Assembly (NCBI RefSeq): GCF_029892105.1
Contig: NZ_JARZAJ010000043.1
Coordinates: forward strand, 1 to 54,049
Source of the DNA: Kitasatospora sp. GP82
GTDB taxonomy: Bacteria; Actinomycetota; Actinomycetes; Streptomycetales; Streptomycetaceae
Direction: 5' to 3'
Length of the DNA stretch: 54,049 nucleotides
A program made the translations under genes and the position numbers. The notes beneath the pieces were generated by a model. The model was not told the origin of the DNA. It did no database searches and worked only from the letters and a program-made list of their open reading frames with translations. Each line of letters starts with the position of its first letter. Position 1 is the stretch's first letter. Positions 41,070 through 48,960 of the stretch are shown piece after piece.

Positions 41070-41420
41070 TCAGCGCTCGCGCTTCTCCTTGATCTTCGCG
41101 GCCTTGCCGCGCAGGTCACGCAGGTAGTACAGCTTGGCGCGGCGAACCGCACCGCGGGTGACGACCTCGATCTTCTCGACGACCGGGGTGTGCACCGGGA
41201 AGGTGCGCTCCACGCCGACGTTGAAGCTGACCTTGCGGACGGTGAAGGTCTCACCGATGCCGGCGCCGTGGCGGCGGATGACGACGCCCTGGAAGACCTG
41301 GACACGGGAGCGGTTGCCCTCGATGACCCGGACGTGAACCTTCAGGGTGTCACCGGCGCGGAAGGCCGGGATGTCGGTGCGCAGCGAGGCCGCGTCGACA
41401 GCAGCGAGCTTGTTGCTCAT
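41070..41420 (-). CDS. rplS: 50S ribosomal protein L19
   Basis: A 116-residue L19 with the family blocks FRAGDTLKVHVRVIEGNRSR, VQVFQGVVIRRHGAGIGETF and VERTFPVHTPVVEKIEVV, ending RDLRGKAAKIKEKRER. L19 lies at the 30S/50S contact. The ATG at 41420 is preceded by GGAGAG. It is the last gene of the rpsP-khpA-rimM-trmD-rplS order; the 153-base gap to trmD probably holds its own promoter. Confidence 0.97.
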   Translation of the reverse strand: MSNKLAAVDAASLRTDIPAFRAGDTLKVHVRVIEGNRSRVQVFQGVVIRRHGAGIGETFTVRKVSFNVGVERTFPVHTPVVEKIEVVTRGAVRRAKLYYLRDLRGKAAKIKEKRER

Positions 41421-41573
41421 GATGCTCTCCATCGCAGGCGCCACGGGCCGCCCACGGAAAATCGTCTCAATGGGGTGTGTTGCGGGCCGCTTCGACCGTC
41501 GACGTTCCCCCCGTGGCGAGGGCGCCGGGCCACCGACCCCTACGAGAGGAGTCCAGCAACAGACAACAGCGGC

Positions 41574-42401
41574 CTATTCTTCCACAGCATCGGCCGCAGC
41601 CCGAAATCGGCCGAGCCGCTCGTCCCAGACCAGACCGAGGATGCTGAGGGCTTCCCGCTCCTTCTTGTCGAAGGAGCCGTACTGCCAGCGTTCAACGAGG
41701 TCCGGCCGGTTGGCGAGGGTACGGGCGAATGCCTGCTCGCGGCGCCAGCGGGCGATCTTGCCGTGGTGTCCGCTGAGCAGCACCTCGGGCACGGCCCGCC
41801 CACGCCACTCGGCGGGCTTGGTGTAGACGGGGCCTTCCAGCAGGTCCGCCATGGCTCCAGGGGCAAAGGAGTCGTCACGGTGCGACTCCGCGTTGCCGAG
41901 CACACCGGGGAGCAGCCGTGCGATCGCCTCCACCATGACCAGTACGGCGACCTCGCCGCCGGCCAGCACGTAGTCACCGATCGAAGCCTCGACCACGGGC
42001 ATCCGGGTCGCGGCCTCTTCAATCACCCGGCGGTCGATGCCTTCGTACCGGGCTGGGGCGAAAGTCAGCCAGGGCTGCCCGGCCAGTTCCTGCGCCAGTT
42101 CCTGGGTGAACGGGCGGCCGCTCGGGGTGGGTACGACGAGGGTCGGCACGGTGCCCTCTGGCCCCTGAGAGACCACTGCGTCCAGCGCGGCCCCCCATGG
42201 CTCGGGCTTCATCACCATGCCGGGACCGCCCCCGTACGGGGTGTCGTCCACGGTGCGGTGGATGTCGGTGGTCCAGCTGCGCAGGTCGTGCAGGTGGACG
42301 TCCAGCTGGCCGCGGGCACGGGCCTTGCCGACGAGGGAGACGTTCAGCGGCTCCAGGTACTCGGGGAAGATCGTGACGACGTCGATCCGCATCTCACTCA
42401 T
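41574..42401 (-). CDS. trmD: tRNA (guanine-N1)-methyltransferase TrmD
   Basis: A 275-residue SPOUT methyltransferase making m1G37 in tRNA. MRIDVVTIFPEYLEPLNVSL begins the enzyme, DDTPYGGGPGMVMKPEP and RYEGIDRRVIE are present, and the trefoil-knot SAM site reads IGDYVLAGGEVAVLVMVEA. The start overlaps rimM by four bases (ATGA). Confidence 0.96.
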   Translation of the reverse strand: MSEMRIDVVTIFPEYLEPLNVSLVGKARARGQLDVHLHDLRSWTTDIHRTVDDTPYGGGPGMVMKPEPWGAALDAVVSQGPEGTVPTLVVPTPSGRPFTQELAQELAGQPWLTFAPARYEGIDRRVIEEAATRMPVVEASIGDYVLAGGEVAVLVMVEAIARLLPGVLGNAESHRDDSFAPGAMADLLEGPVYTKPAEWRGRAVPEVLLSGHHGKIARWRREQAFARTLANRPDLVERWQYGSFDKKEREALSILGLVWDERLGRFRAAADAVEE

Positions 42402-43063
42402 GCGCCGGCCCTGCCTTCGCCGTCCGCATCCGTGCCGGTGCCAGCGCCCGTACCCCGGTCCGACTCCTCGCCCGCCTCCGCCTCGGACTCGGACTCGGAC
42501 TCCGCCTCGGACTCGGACTCGCCGTCAGCCGTACCGGCAACCACGACCGCCTGGTCGGGGTCGATCAGGCCGGGCGGCGGGTCGATCACGGCGCGCTGGT
42601 TCTCCAGGTCGATGGTGGGCACGATGCGCTCGACGAAGGGCACCAGCACCTCCGTACCATCGGCCTTCTTCACGGTGAGAAGGTCCTGGTAGGGCAGGTG
42701 GATGATCTCGGTCAGCTCGCCGACCGGGGTGCCGTCGAGGAGGACCACGTCCAGACCGATCAGCTGGTGGTCGTAGTACTCGTCCTCTTCCTCCGGGCTC
42801 TCGTCCGGGTCGACCTCGGCAATCAGGATGGTTCCACGCAGCGCCTCGGCACCGTTGCGGTCCTTCACCCCGGCGAAACGCAGCAGCAGTCGCCCGCTGT
42901 GCACCTTGCCGGACTCGACGGTCAGCGGTCCGGCCGACGCCGGGTCAGTGAGCAGTACCGCCCCCGGGCCGAGCCGGAGCTCCGGCTCGTCGGTGCGGAC
43001 CTCGACACTGACGTCCCCCTTGATGCCGTGGGCGCGGCCGATCTTGCCGACGACGAGCTGCAC
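42398..43063 (-). CDS. rimM: 16S rRNA processing protein RimM
   Basis: A 221-residue ribosome maturation factor acting on the 30S head. The N-terminal domain has VVGKIGRAHGIKGDVSVEVRT split around residues 4-24, the PRC-like C-terminal domain YYDHQLIGLDVVLLDGTPVG and EVLVPFVERIVPTIDL. The last about 40 residues are an acidic Ser/Glu repeat tail (ESESEAESESESEAEAGEE) encoded by a GGACTC-type repeat near 42480-42525, absent in E. coli RimM. GTG start at 43063. Confidence 0.93.
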   Translation of the reverse strand: MQLVVGKIGRAHGIKGDVSVEVRTDEPELRLGPGAVLLTDPASAGPLTVESGKVHSGRLLLRFAGVKDRNGAEALRGTILIAEVDPDESPEEEDEYYDHQLIGLDVVLLDGTPVGELTEIIHLPYQDLLTVKKADGTEVLVPFVERIVPTIDLENQRAVIDPPPGLIDPDQAVVVAGTADGESESEAESESESEAEAGEESDRGTGAGTGTDADGEGRAGA

Positions 43064-43104
43064 GGTGATCGCTCTCCTGAAGTTGCTGAGTTGGCGCTGC
43101 GTAG

Positions 43105-43159
43105 GAAGAAAAAGACAAGGAAGGGAAGAGAGGAGAAAAGAAACGGTGGAACGAAAGAA
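43105..43159 (-). other. Polypyrimidine tract (minus strand) after the khpA terminator
   Basis: On the plus strand this stretch is almost only A and G (GGAAGAAAAAGACAAGGAAG and more), so the minus-strand transcript is a run of C and U directly following the hairpin at 43160-43192 and ahead of rimM. It serves as a weak U-tract and is a striking departure from local base use. Confidence 0.65.
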
Positions 43160-43192
43160 GGCCGGTCGGGACGACGAGCGTCCCGACCGGCC
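43160..43192 (-). terminator. Perfect 14-bp terminator between khpA and rimM
   Basis: GGCCGGTCGGGACG (43160-43173) pairs perfectly with 43179-43192 around the loop ACGAG, 21 bases after the KH-gene stop. On the minus strand it is followed by CTTCTTTCGTTCC, a U-rich tail. It should separate rpsP-khpA transcripts from rimM-trmD. Confidence 0.85.
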
Positions 43193-43212
43193 CCAAGCCT
43201 GACGGCTGTGCG

Positions 43213-43452
43213 TCAGCGAATGCTGTCCACGTCGACCAGGTCGACACGGACGTTGCGACCGCCGAGGGCGCCGACGACGGTGCGCAGAGCACGCGCCGTC
43301 CGGCCACCCCGACCGATCACCTTGCCGAGGTCATCGGGGTGCACCCGCACCTCGATGGTGTTACCCCGTCGCAGGTTGCGCGAGCGCACCTGTACCTCGT
43401 CGGGGTGCTCGACGATGCCCTTCACCAGGTGGTCGAGGGCCTCCTCGATCAC
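43213..43452 (-). CDS. khpA: KH domain RNA-binding protein KhpA
   Basis: A 79-residue single KH-domain protein. The GXXG loop lies in DDLGKVIGRGGRTARALRTV near residues 42-60. KhpA-type proteins bind RNA and often pair with KhpB/Jag; the gene commonly lies between rpsP and rimM. The GTG start at 43452 lies 2 bases after the rpsP stop. Confidence 0.93.
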   Translation of the reverse strand: MIEEALDHLVKGIVEHPDEVQVRSRNLRRGNTIEVRVHPDDLGKVIGRGGRTARALRTVVGALGGRNVRVDLVDVDSIR

Positions 43453-43454
43453 GG

Positions 43455-43886
43455 TCAGGCCTCGGTGGAAGCGGCCTCGGCGTCAGCCTCGGCCTTGTCC
43501 GACTTCTTGGCCTTCGGGGTGATGGCAACACCGGTGGTGCTGTCCTCGAAGCCGGCGACGGCCTTGGCGAACAGGTGCGAGAAGTCCTCGACCTTCGGCT
43601 CGGCGACCTTCAGCGGCGCCGGAGCCGGCAGGCCCTTGAACTTCTGCCAGTCGCCGGTCAGCTTCAGGATGGCGAGAACCGGCTCGGTCGGCTGGGCGCC
43701 GACGGACAGCCAGTACTGCGCGCGGTCACTGTCGACCTCGATCTTCGAGGGGTTGTAGGTCGGCTGGTAGATGCCGATCTCCTCGATCGCACGACCGTCA
43801 CGCTTGGTGCGGGAGTCGGCGACGACGATGCGGTAGTGCGGGGAGCGAATCTTGCCGAGACGCTTCAGCTTGATCTTGACTGCCAC
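43455..43886 (-). CDS. rpsP: 30S ribosomal protein S16
   Basis: A 143-residue S16. The conserved part is VKIKLKRLGKIRSPHYRIVV, ADSRTKRDGRAIEEIGIYQP and YWLSVGAQPTEPV. E. coli S16 has 82 residues; here an Ala/Glu/Lys-rich tail (KKSDKAEADAEAASTEA) extends it, as is usual in actinobacteria. The GTG at 43886 has CAGGAGA upstream. First gene of the rpsP block. Confidence 0.96.
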   Translation of the reverse strand: MAVKIKLKRLGKIRSPHYRIVVADSRTKRDGRAIEEIGIYQPTYNPSKIEVDSDRAQYWLSVGAQPTEPVLAILKLTGDWQKFKGLPAPAPLKVAEPKVEDFSHLFAKAVAGFEDSTTGVAITPKAKKSDKAEADAEAASTEA

Positions 43887-44372
43887 GGGAGTGGATTCTC
43901 CTGGTGTTGACGTGGGTGAGCGGCCGCTGCCACCGCGTGGGGTTGCGGGGTCGGCCGTTCAAGGGACACGCCAGCCGTAGGAGAGAGGGGTCCTGCTCGG
44001 CTGCCGAGTACTCAGCTGTCCATTGTGCCATATCGGACTCGGCGGCCCGACCCGGCGGCCCCCGACCGAAGGAGGAGCACAGGCAGGGACCACGGGCGAA
44101 GATGCAGGAAAAGGGCCGGAGCCAAGGCGCAGGCGCGGGAAACAGGGCAAGAGGACGGCCGGCGGCACCGCGCGCGACATCGCGAGCAGTACAACCGGTC
44201 GGCCCCACCGAGGGCCCCTGCCCCCGGTCGAGCCGAGCCTCCACCTGATTCGATCGAACCGGGCTCCCGCCCGAGCCGAGCTCCCGTCCGATGTCCGAGC
44301 CGAGCCTGTGCCGACGCGCCACCCCCTGGCGGGAGGGCGCCCGACCAAGACCTCAGGCGATCCCAGGCGATC
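43887..44372 (-). promoter_or_regulatory. rpsP upstream region, no gene seen
   Basis: A 486-base gap between rpsP and the HEXXH-protein gene. A -10-like CACAAT (minus strand, 44022-44027) and a small stem CTCGG (43996-44000) with CCGAG (44004-44008) could be part of the rpsP promoter and leader of about 140 bases. The distal half has no homology to any gene I recognise, and reading frames on the plus strand lack start signals. Confidence 0.35.
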
Positions 44373-44381
44373 TCAGGCAAT
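44352..44381. repeat. 10-bp tandem repeat at the end of the HEXXH-protein gene
   Basis: CTCAGGCGAT, CCCAGGCGAT and CTCAGGCAAT follow each other at 44352-44361, 44362-44371 and 44372-44381. The last copy contains the stop codon of the 44373 gene. No function is known. Confidence 0.65.
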
Positions 44382-44951
44382 CCGGAACGGCTGCTGGCAC
44401 GCGCCGCAGACGATCGACGCCTGCGCGAGCACCGAGGGCACCACCCGCACGTTCCGGCCACAGCCGCAGACGGCCTTGACCCGGACGCCACCGCCGGAGG
44501 AGCCGTGCCTGGCCGCCGGGCCGCGGAACGCGCGGTGCGCACCCTCGCCGGCCACGGCCAGCTGGTGCGCGCCGAGTGCGAGGTCGAGCCGCTCGATGGT
44601 CGGGGCGTAGCGCTCCTGGGTCTCCTTGAGCATGGTCACCTGGGAGAAGCCGCTGCTGGCATGCGGCTCGACCGGGTGGGCCAGCCCGAGCTCGGTGGCG
44701 AGCATCAGGAAGCGCCGGTTGTGGTAGCGCCCGGCCCGCGAGGTGTCACGAATGTCTCGCGCGGCTGCCAGGCCGTGGGCGGCCTCGTGCAGCAGCCGCT
44801 CGAAACCGAGCCGCGTGCCGCAGGCCGAGGAGGATTCGCCGATCAACGCCTCGGGCGAGGCAAGGTCGGGGAGATCCTGGTGATGTGCCTGAATGTCGCT
44901 CCAGGCGGCGGCCAGTTCGGCCGCGAGGACGAGGGGCTGTGTCGTGCTCAC
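44373..44951 (-). CDS. Putative zinc-dependent HEXXH protein with a zinc-ribbon-like tail
   Basis: A 192-residue protein. The metalloprotease-like motif LLHEAAHGLA places His55, Glu56 and His59, with His77 in YHNRRF as possible third ligand, resembling SprT-like proteins. The C-terminal part has Cys162, Cys164 and Cys182, Cys185 (CGC and CGAC), a small zinc ribbon. Its substrate is unknown. The GTG at 44951 is chosen because MS-rich homologues start VSTTQPL; there is no good Shine-Dalgarno sequence. It lies alone between proS and rpsP. Confidence 0.7.
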   Translation of the reverse strand: MSTTQPLVLAAELAAAWSDIQAHHQDLPDLASPEALIGESSSACGTRLGFERLLHEAAHGLAAARDIRDTSRAGRYHNRRFLMLATELGLAHPVEPHASSGFSQVTMLKETQERYAPTIERLDLALGAHQLAVAGEGAHRAFRGPAARHGSSGGGVRVKAVCGCGRNVRVVPSVLAQASIVCGACQQPFRIA

Positions 44952-44999
44952 GCTATGCCAACGATGGAGTGAGAGCCGATGTTCCGCGACTTCGCGTTC

Positions 45000-45016
45000 T
45001 CCTGGAATTCCCAGGA
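45000..45016. promoter_or_regulatory. Inverted repeat TCCTGG-N5-CCAGGA upstream of the HEXXH-protein gene
   Basis: TCCTGG (45000-45005) and CCAGGA (45011-45016) lie about 50 bases before the start at 44951 in a 384-base gap (44952-45335) that holds no gene. The half-site resembles that of the repeat at 4991-5017. A possible operator. Confidence 0.35.
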
Positions 45017-45171
45017 AACTCTCAGGAATGCGTATCGGTGCGCGAATTGCACTGCTCGGATCTGACGCAAGACCAACCCCCTGCAACTGTGGGCCCAACA
45101 AGCCTCGCCGGGCTCTTGGCTATTGCCCCAGGGCCCCGCAAGTGCGCGGGTACAGCGCTACCCCAAGGCAG

Positions 45172-45214
45172 ACGGCCCGTGGCGCTGTCGGGAATTGACA
45201 GGGCCACGGGCCGT
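45172..45214 (-). terminator. Terminator after proS
   Basis: ACGGCCCGTGGC (45172-45183) pairs with 45203-45214, and inside it CTGTC (45185-45189) pairs with GACAG (45197-45201), around GGGAATT. Total stem about 17 bp with one bulge on each side. It lies about 120 bases after the proS stop. Confidence 0.75.
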
Positions 45215-45335
45215 ACACCGTACCGCTAGTTCCATAGGACCGGCAGTTGACTGGTCAGTAGTCTCATCAGGCAGTCTGCAGACGGTAGAACAAACGACCT
45301 CTACCGGCGCGGAAGTGCGACCGGTTAACGGAAGC

Positions 45336-46748
45336 TCAGTAGGCGCGTGCGACGATCGCGACGTTGCCTTCCTGATCGTCCGTCGCCGGAACCGAACCGT
45401 CGGCCGCAACAATGCAGCGCACCGAGACGCCCTGCTCGGCCAGCTTGGCCTCGCCCTCCGCGCCCAGTTCGGCCCAGGAGATCCGACCCCAGCCGGTCGC
45501 GGCGGCCTCGACGGCCTCGTCGAGGTTCTTGACCTCGACCGTACGGGCCTCGCGGCGCTCGCGGGACTGGCGGAGCAGCAGCGCCTGGTCCTCGTCGAGG
45601 ATGCCGGGGAGCAGCGCAGCCAGACCGTCGATCGAGACCGGCTCCTTGCCGCCGGGGATACGGCGCGCGAGCATCGCGGTGCCGTTCTCCAGGTCGCGCG
45701 GGCCGACCTCGATGCGCAGCGGTACGCCCTTGAGCTCCCAGTCGACGGCGCGGCGGCCGAACGGGGTGTCGGTGCGGTCGTCGACCACGACGCGGATACC
45801 GGCGGCCTCCAGCTGGGCCCCGATCTCGCGGACCTTGGCGAGCACCGCGTCGTCGCCCTTGATGGCGAGGACGACGGCCTGGACGGCGGCCAGGCGCGGG
45901 GGCACCCGCAGGCCGTTGTCGTCGCCGTGGGACATGATCAGGCCGCCGACCATACGGGTCGACACACCCCAGGAGGTCTGCCAGACGTACTCCCGCTCGG
46001 CACCCTGGAGCTGATAGGTGGTGTTGAACGCCTTGGCGAAGTTCTGGCCCAGCTCGTGGCTGGTGCCCATCTGCAGCGCCTTGCCGTCACCCATCATGCC
46101 CTCAAGGGTGAGGGTGTTGATGGCGCCGGCGAAGCGTTCCTTGGCGGTCTTGCGGCCGAGCACCACGTCGATGCCCAGCACATTGGTCATGAAGTCGCCG
46201 TAGACGTCCGTGTGGATCATCGAGGCGTACGCGTGCGCGTCCTCGTAGGTGGCGTGGGCGGTGTGGCCCTCCTGCCAGAGGAACTCGGTGGTGCGCAGGA
46301 AGACGCGGGGGCGCAGCTCCCAACGGACCACGTTGGCCCACTGGTTGATCAGCAGGGGCAGGTCGCGGTGGCTCTGCACCCACTTGGAGAAGTACTCGTT
46401 GATGATGGTCTCGGAGGTCGGCCGGACGACGATCGGCTCGTCCAGCTCCTTGCCACCTCCGTGGGTGACCACGGCGAGCTCCGGGGCGAAGCCCTCGACG
46501 TGCTCGGCTTCCTTGGTCAGGTAGGACTGCGGGATGAACATCGGGAAGTACGCGTTCTGGGCACCGGCCTTCTTGATCCGGGCGTCCATCTCCTGCTGCA
46601 TCCGCTCCCACAGGCCGTAGCCGTACGGTCGGATGACCATGGTGCCGCGCACCGGACCGTTGTCGGCCAGCTCAGCCTTGTTGATGAGGTCCTGGTACCA
46701 GCGCGGGAAGTCGTCCGCCTGGGGGGTGAGAACGGGTGCCTTTGCCAT
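45336..46748 (-). CDS. proS: Prolyl-tRNA synthetase, archaeal/eukaryote-like short type
   Basis: A 470-residue class II synthetase attaching proline to tRNA-Pro. Motif 2 region RPTSETIINEYFSKWVQSHR, WELRPRVFLRTTEFLWQEG and HGDDNGLRVPPRLA are those of the short (type 3) ProRS that lacks the editing insertion of E. coli-type ProRS (572 residues). The C-terminal zinc-binding-like domain ends DQEGNVAIVARAY. The ATG at 46748 is preceded at 7 bases by a TACCAT -10-like element and no Shine-Dalgarno sequence, so it may be leaderless. Confidence 0.94.
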   Translation of the reverse strand: MAKAPVLTPQADDFPRWYQDLINKAELADNGPVRGTMVIRPYGYGLWERMQQEMDARIKKAGAQNAYFPMFIPQSYLTKEAEHVEGFAPELAVVTHGGGKELDEPIVVRPTSETIINEYFSKWVQSHRDLPLLINQWANVVRWELRPRVFLRTTEFLWQEGHTAHATYEDAHAYASMIHTDVYGDFMTNVLGIDVVLGRKTAKERFAGAINTLTLEGMMGDGKALQMGTSHELGQNFAKAFNTTYQLQGAEREYVWQTSWGVSTRMVGGLIMSHGDDNGLRVPPRLAAVQAVVLAIKGDDAVLAKVREIGAQLEAAGIRVVVDDRTDTPFGRRAVDWELKGVPLRIEVGPRDLENGTAMLARRIPGGKEPVSIDGLAALLPGILDEDQALLLRQSRERREARTVEVKNLDEAVEAAATGWGRISWAELGAEGEAKLAEQGVSVRCIVAADGSVPATDDQEGNVAIVARAY

Positions 46749-46755
46749 GGGGCAG

Positions 46756-46761
46756 ATGGTA
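46756..46761 (-). promoter_or_regulatory. Leaderless -10 element of proS
   Basis: TACCAT on the minus strand, 7 bases from the proS ATG, fits the -10 of a leaderless actinobacterial gene. The -35 is unclear. Confidence 0.4.
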
Positions 46762-46913
46762 CGGGGATCAGGGCCCTGATCGTGAATCGCCCTCATCCTG
46801 AACCGCCCTCACCCGCGCGAAGCAGGGGGCGCACGACCACCGCGCGCGGATACCTCCGCGCACCCCTCTGGACGCCAGGCCGCAGCCGCTGTTCGCTGGA
46901 ACCGGGGCGGGAC

Positions 46914-46926
46914 TTTTTTTGGGGGG
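46914..46926 (+). other. Homopolymer junction T7-G6
   Basis: Seven T followed by six G lie 43 bases before the methyltransferase-like gene, in the proS/methyltransferase divergent gap. T-runs this long are rare in such high-GC DNA. It may be part of the promoter region or a sequencing weak spot. Confidence 0.5.
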
Positions 46927-46968
46927 TGCCAGGAGCTGGACTACCAGAAGACCGGATGGGAGGCCGCG

Positions 46969-47835
46969 ATGGCTTCAGCGCAGGTGACCGGTACGACCGC
47001 GCAGCGACCCCGCGCCCACGGCGGCGCGAGTACACACGGGCGGGCCCGCGACTGGGCGGAGATCCAGGAGCGCATGCTCGTACCGCTCTACCAGGCGGTG
47101 TACGAGCGCCTGGAGGTCGGCTCGGCGACCAGTCTGCTCGGCCTCGGCTGCCGGTCGGGGCTGTCCCTGCTGCTGGCGGCGGAGCGAGGTGCGGAGGTGG
47201 CCGGTCTTGAGCCGGACACGGAGTTGCGCGAGCTGGCGCAGGGCCGGCACCTGCGGGTGTCCGGTCCCGGACACCACGACCGTCCGTCGGGTCCCTTCCC
47301 CCGCACGGCCCAGTCGCTGGTGACTCTCTTCGAACTGTGGCAGGCGCCTTTCCTGCGGCAGTCCGGTGCATCGAGGCCGTCCGGTGAGCCGGGACGGCCG
47401 ACGCCCGCGCAGTCGGTGGCCCGGGCGGCCGGGCTGACCCTCCCGGGCGGGCACGTGGTGCTGGCCGGCTGGGGCCCGCCGGAGCGCTGCGAGAGTGCCG
47501 CCGTGCTGGACGTGGCGCGCCGCAGGGCCGCCCGGACACCGGGCTGCGACCCCTTCGCACTGAGCACGCCCGGCGCGCTGGAGACCCTGCTGACCGGTGC
47601 CGGTCTGCGCCCGGCCGGCAGTGGACGGGTGAACTGCCCGTTCGCGTACCCGGATCTGGAGAGCGCGGTGCGCGGGATGCTGTCGACCGGCCTGTACGAG
47701 GCGGCGATCGAGGACTCCGGCGCGGCGCTGGTGGAGAAGGAGCTGGAGGAGGCCCTGCACCCGTTCGTCCAGCGGGACGCCTCCGTGCGGATGGCCAATC
47801 TGTTCCGCTACGTGATCGCCGAGAAGCTCCGCTGA
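46969..47835 (+). CDS. SAM-dependent methyltransferase-like protein
   Basis: A 288-residue protein with a class I methyltransferase-like nucleotide site, SLLGLGCRSGLSLLLAAERG (55-74), followed by VAGLEPD as the acidic-loop strand. Beyond this the strand order is less clear (HVVLAGWGPPERCESAAVLD), so it may be a degenerate member; substrate unknown. The ATG at 46969 has GGGAGG 5 bases upstream. It is divergent from proS and convergent with the ftsH relic. Confidence 0.65.
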   Translation: MASAQVTGTTAQRPRAHGGASTHGRARDWAEIQERMLVPLYQAVYERLEVGSATSLLGLGCRSGLSLLLAAERGAEVAGLEPDTELRELAQGRHLRVSGPGHHDRPSGPFPRTAQSLVTLFELWQAPFLRQSGASRPSGEPGRPTPAQSVARAAGLTLPGGHVVLAGWGPPERCESAAVLDVARRRAARTPGCDPFALSTPGALETLLTGAGLRPAGSGRVNCPFAYPDLESAVRGMLSTGLYEAAIEDSGAALVEKELEEALHPFVQRDASVRMANLFRYVIAEKLR

Positions 47836-47841
47836 CGGCAC

Positions 47842-47946
47842 GGTGGGCGGCCGACCGACGAGACGTCCCGGGAAGCAGCCCGGGAGACGACCCGGAAGCA
47901 ACCAGGGGGCAGCCCGGGAAGCAGCGCGGAGAACGGGCCGCCCACC
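47842..47946. repeat. Inverted and direct repeats in the convergent gap
   Basis: GGTGGGCGGCC (47842-47852) and GGCCGCCCACC (47936-47946) form 11-bp arms around about 83 bases that contain CCCGGGAAGCAG twice (47867-47878, 47913-47924). It lies between the convergent methyltransferase-like gene and the ftsH relic, and may stop transcription from both sides. Confidence 0.55.
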
Positions 47947-47973
47947 GGCCGTGCGGCACACGGCCGTCGTGCC

Positions 47974-48940
47974 TCAGGCGAGTTGCTTCCTGGGCACTCC
48001 CGCCGCCCGGTAGGCGGCCTCCTCGTCCAGGGTCTCGGCCTCCAGCAGCGCACCCGCGAGGGCGGCGAGCTGTCCGCGGTGCTCGGTGAGGATCCGGGTC
48101 GCGTCGTCGTAGCACTCGGCGACGATCCGTCTGGCCTCCTCGTCCACCACGTCCAGCGTGGCGGGTGCGGCGGAGAGCCCGTACGCGCCCTGGCTGTCGC
48201 TGGGCACGGCGGTGAGGCGGCCGGCCCGCTCGCTCATGCCCCAGCGTCCGGCCATGCCCCGGGCCATGTTGGTGACCTGTTCCAGATCGCTCCTCGGGGA
48301 GAGCGGCACGCTCCGGGTGTGGATCTTCAGGATCGCCTCGCGCCCGTCGCGGTCCGGCGGGCTGGCGGTGATCCGGCGGTCGAGGCGTCCCGGGCGCAGC
48401 AGGGCCGGGACGAGGACCTCGGCCCGGCTGGCGCCGACGCCGACGATCATCTCGATGAACTCCGATGCGGAGGCGGAGAAGAACGGCACATCCGCCTCCC
48501 CCGCGACCGCCCTGGCCAACAGGGTCTTGCCGTTGCCCGGCGGACCGCTGAGCAGCACGCCGCGCAGCATCCTGGCGCCGAGCCCCCGGTACGCCTGCGG
48601 GTTCTTCAGGAAGTCGACCACTTCGGCGGGTTCGGCCCCGACCTCGTCGATCCCGGCCACGTCGGCGAAGGTCGTCCGCCTGCCCGCCGTGGTGTCGACC
48701 GGCTTCGGCGGGGACTTGCGGCCGAGCGCCCCCGCTGCGCCCATCCCGCCGGCCATCCGGCGGGCCGGCAGCATCCAGACCAGGATCAGCAGCAGCACAG
48801 GATCAGCAGCAGCATCGGAGCGAGCGAGATCAGCAGGTTGGCGAGGAAGCTGCGCTGCTGGACCACGGGTTCGGCGGTGACGGTGACGTTCTACTGCTGG
48901 AGGCCGTCGGACGATACGGACACCCCGGGTGAGCTGGCCC
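47974..48940 (-). pseudogene. Decayed ftsH (AAA zinc metalloprotease) remnant
   Basis: Continuous FtsH-like sequence: TTFADVAGIDEVG, Walker A GPPGNGKT and VPFFSASASEFIEMIVGVGASR. From there it jumps directly to LVPALLRPGRLDRR, deleting about 65 residues that hold Walker B and the second region of homology. After HTRSVPLSPRSDLEQ it jumps to VTNMARGMAGRWGMS, losing about 170 residues with the HEXXH protease site. Upstream, a 17-bp tandem duplication (copies of CAGGATCAGCAGCAG at 48781 and 48798) shifts the frame in the second membrane helix, and TAG at 48891-48893 cuts the earlier VTVTAEPVVQQRSFLANLL region. Only a 274-residue open frame is left where E. coli FtsH has 644. A functional protein is very unlikely. 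Confidence 0.88.
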
Positions 48941-48960
48941 CGCGAAACGCCGTGCCGCGC

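Noticed and set aside
45123..47210. Long plus-strand frame opposite proS
   Set aside because: Antisense to an intact synthetase gene and crosses its terminator.
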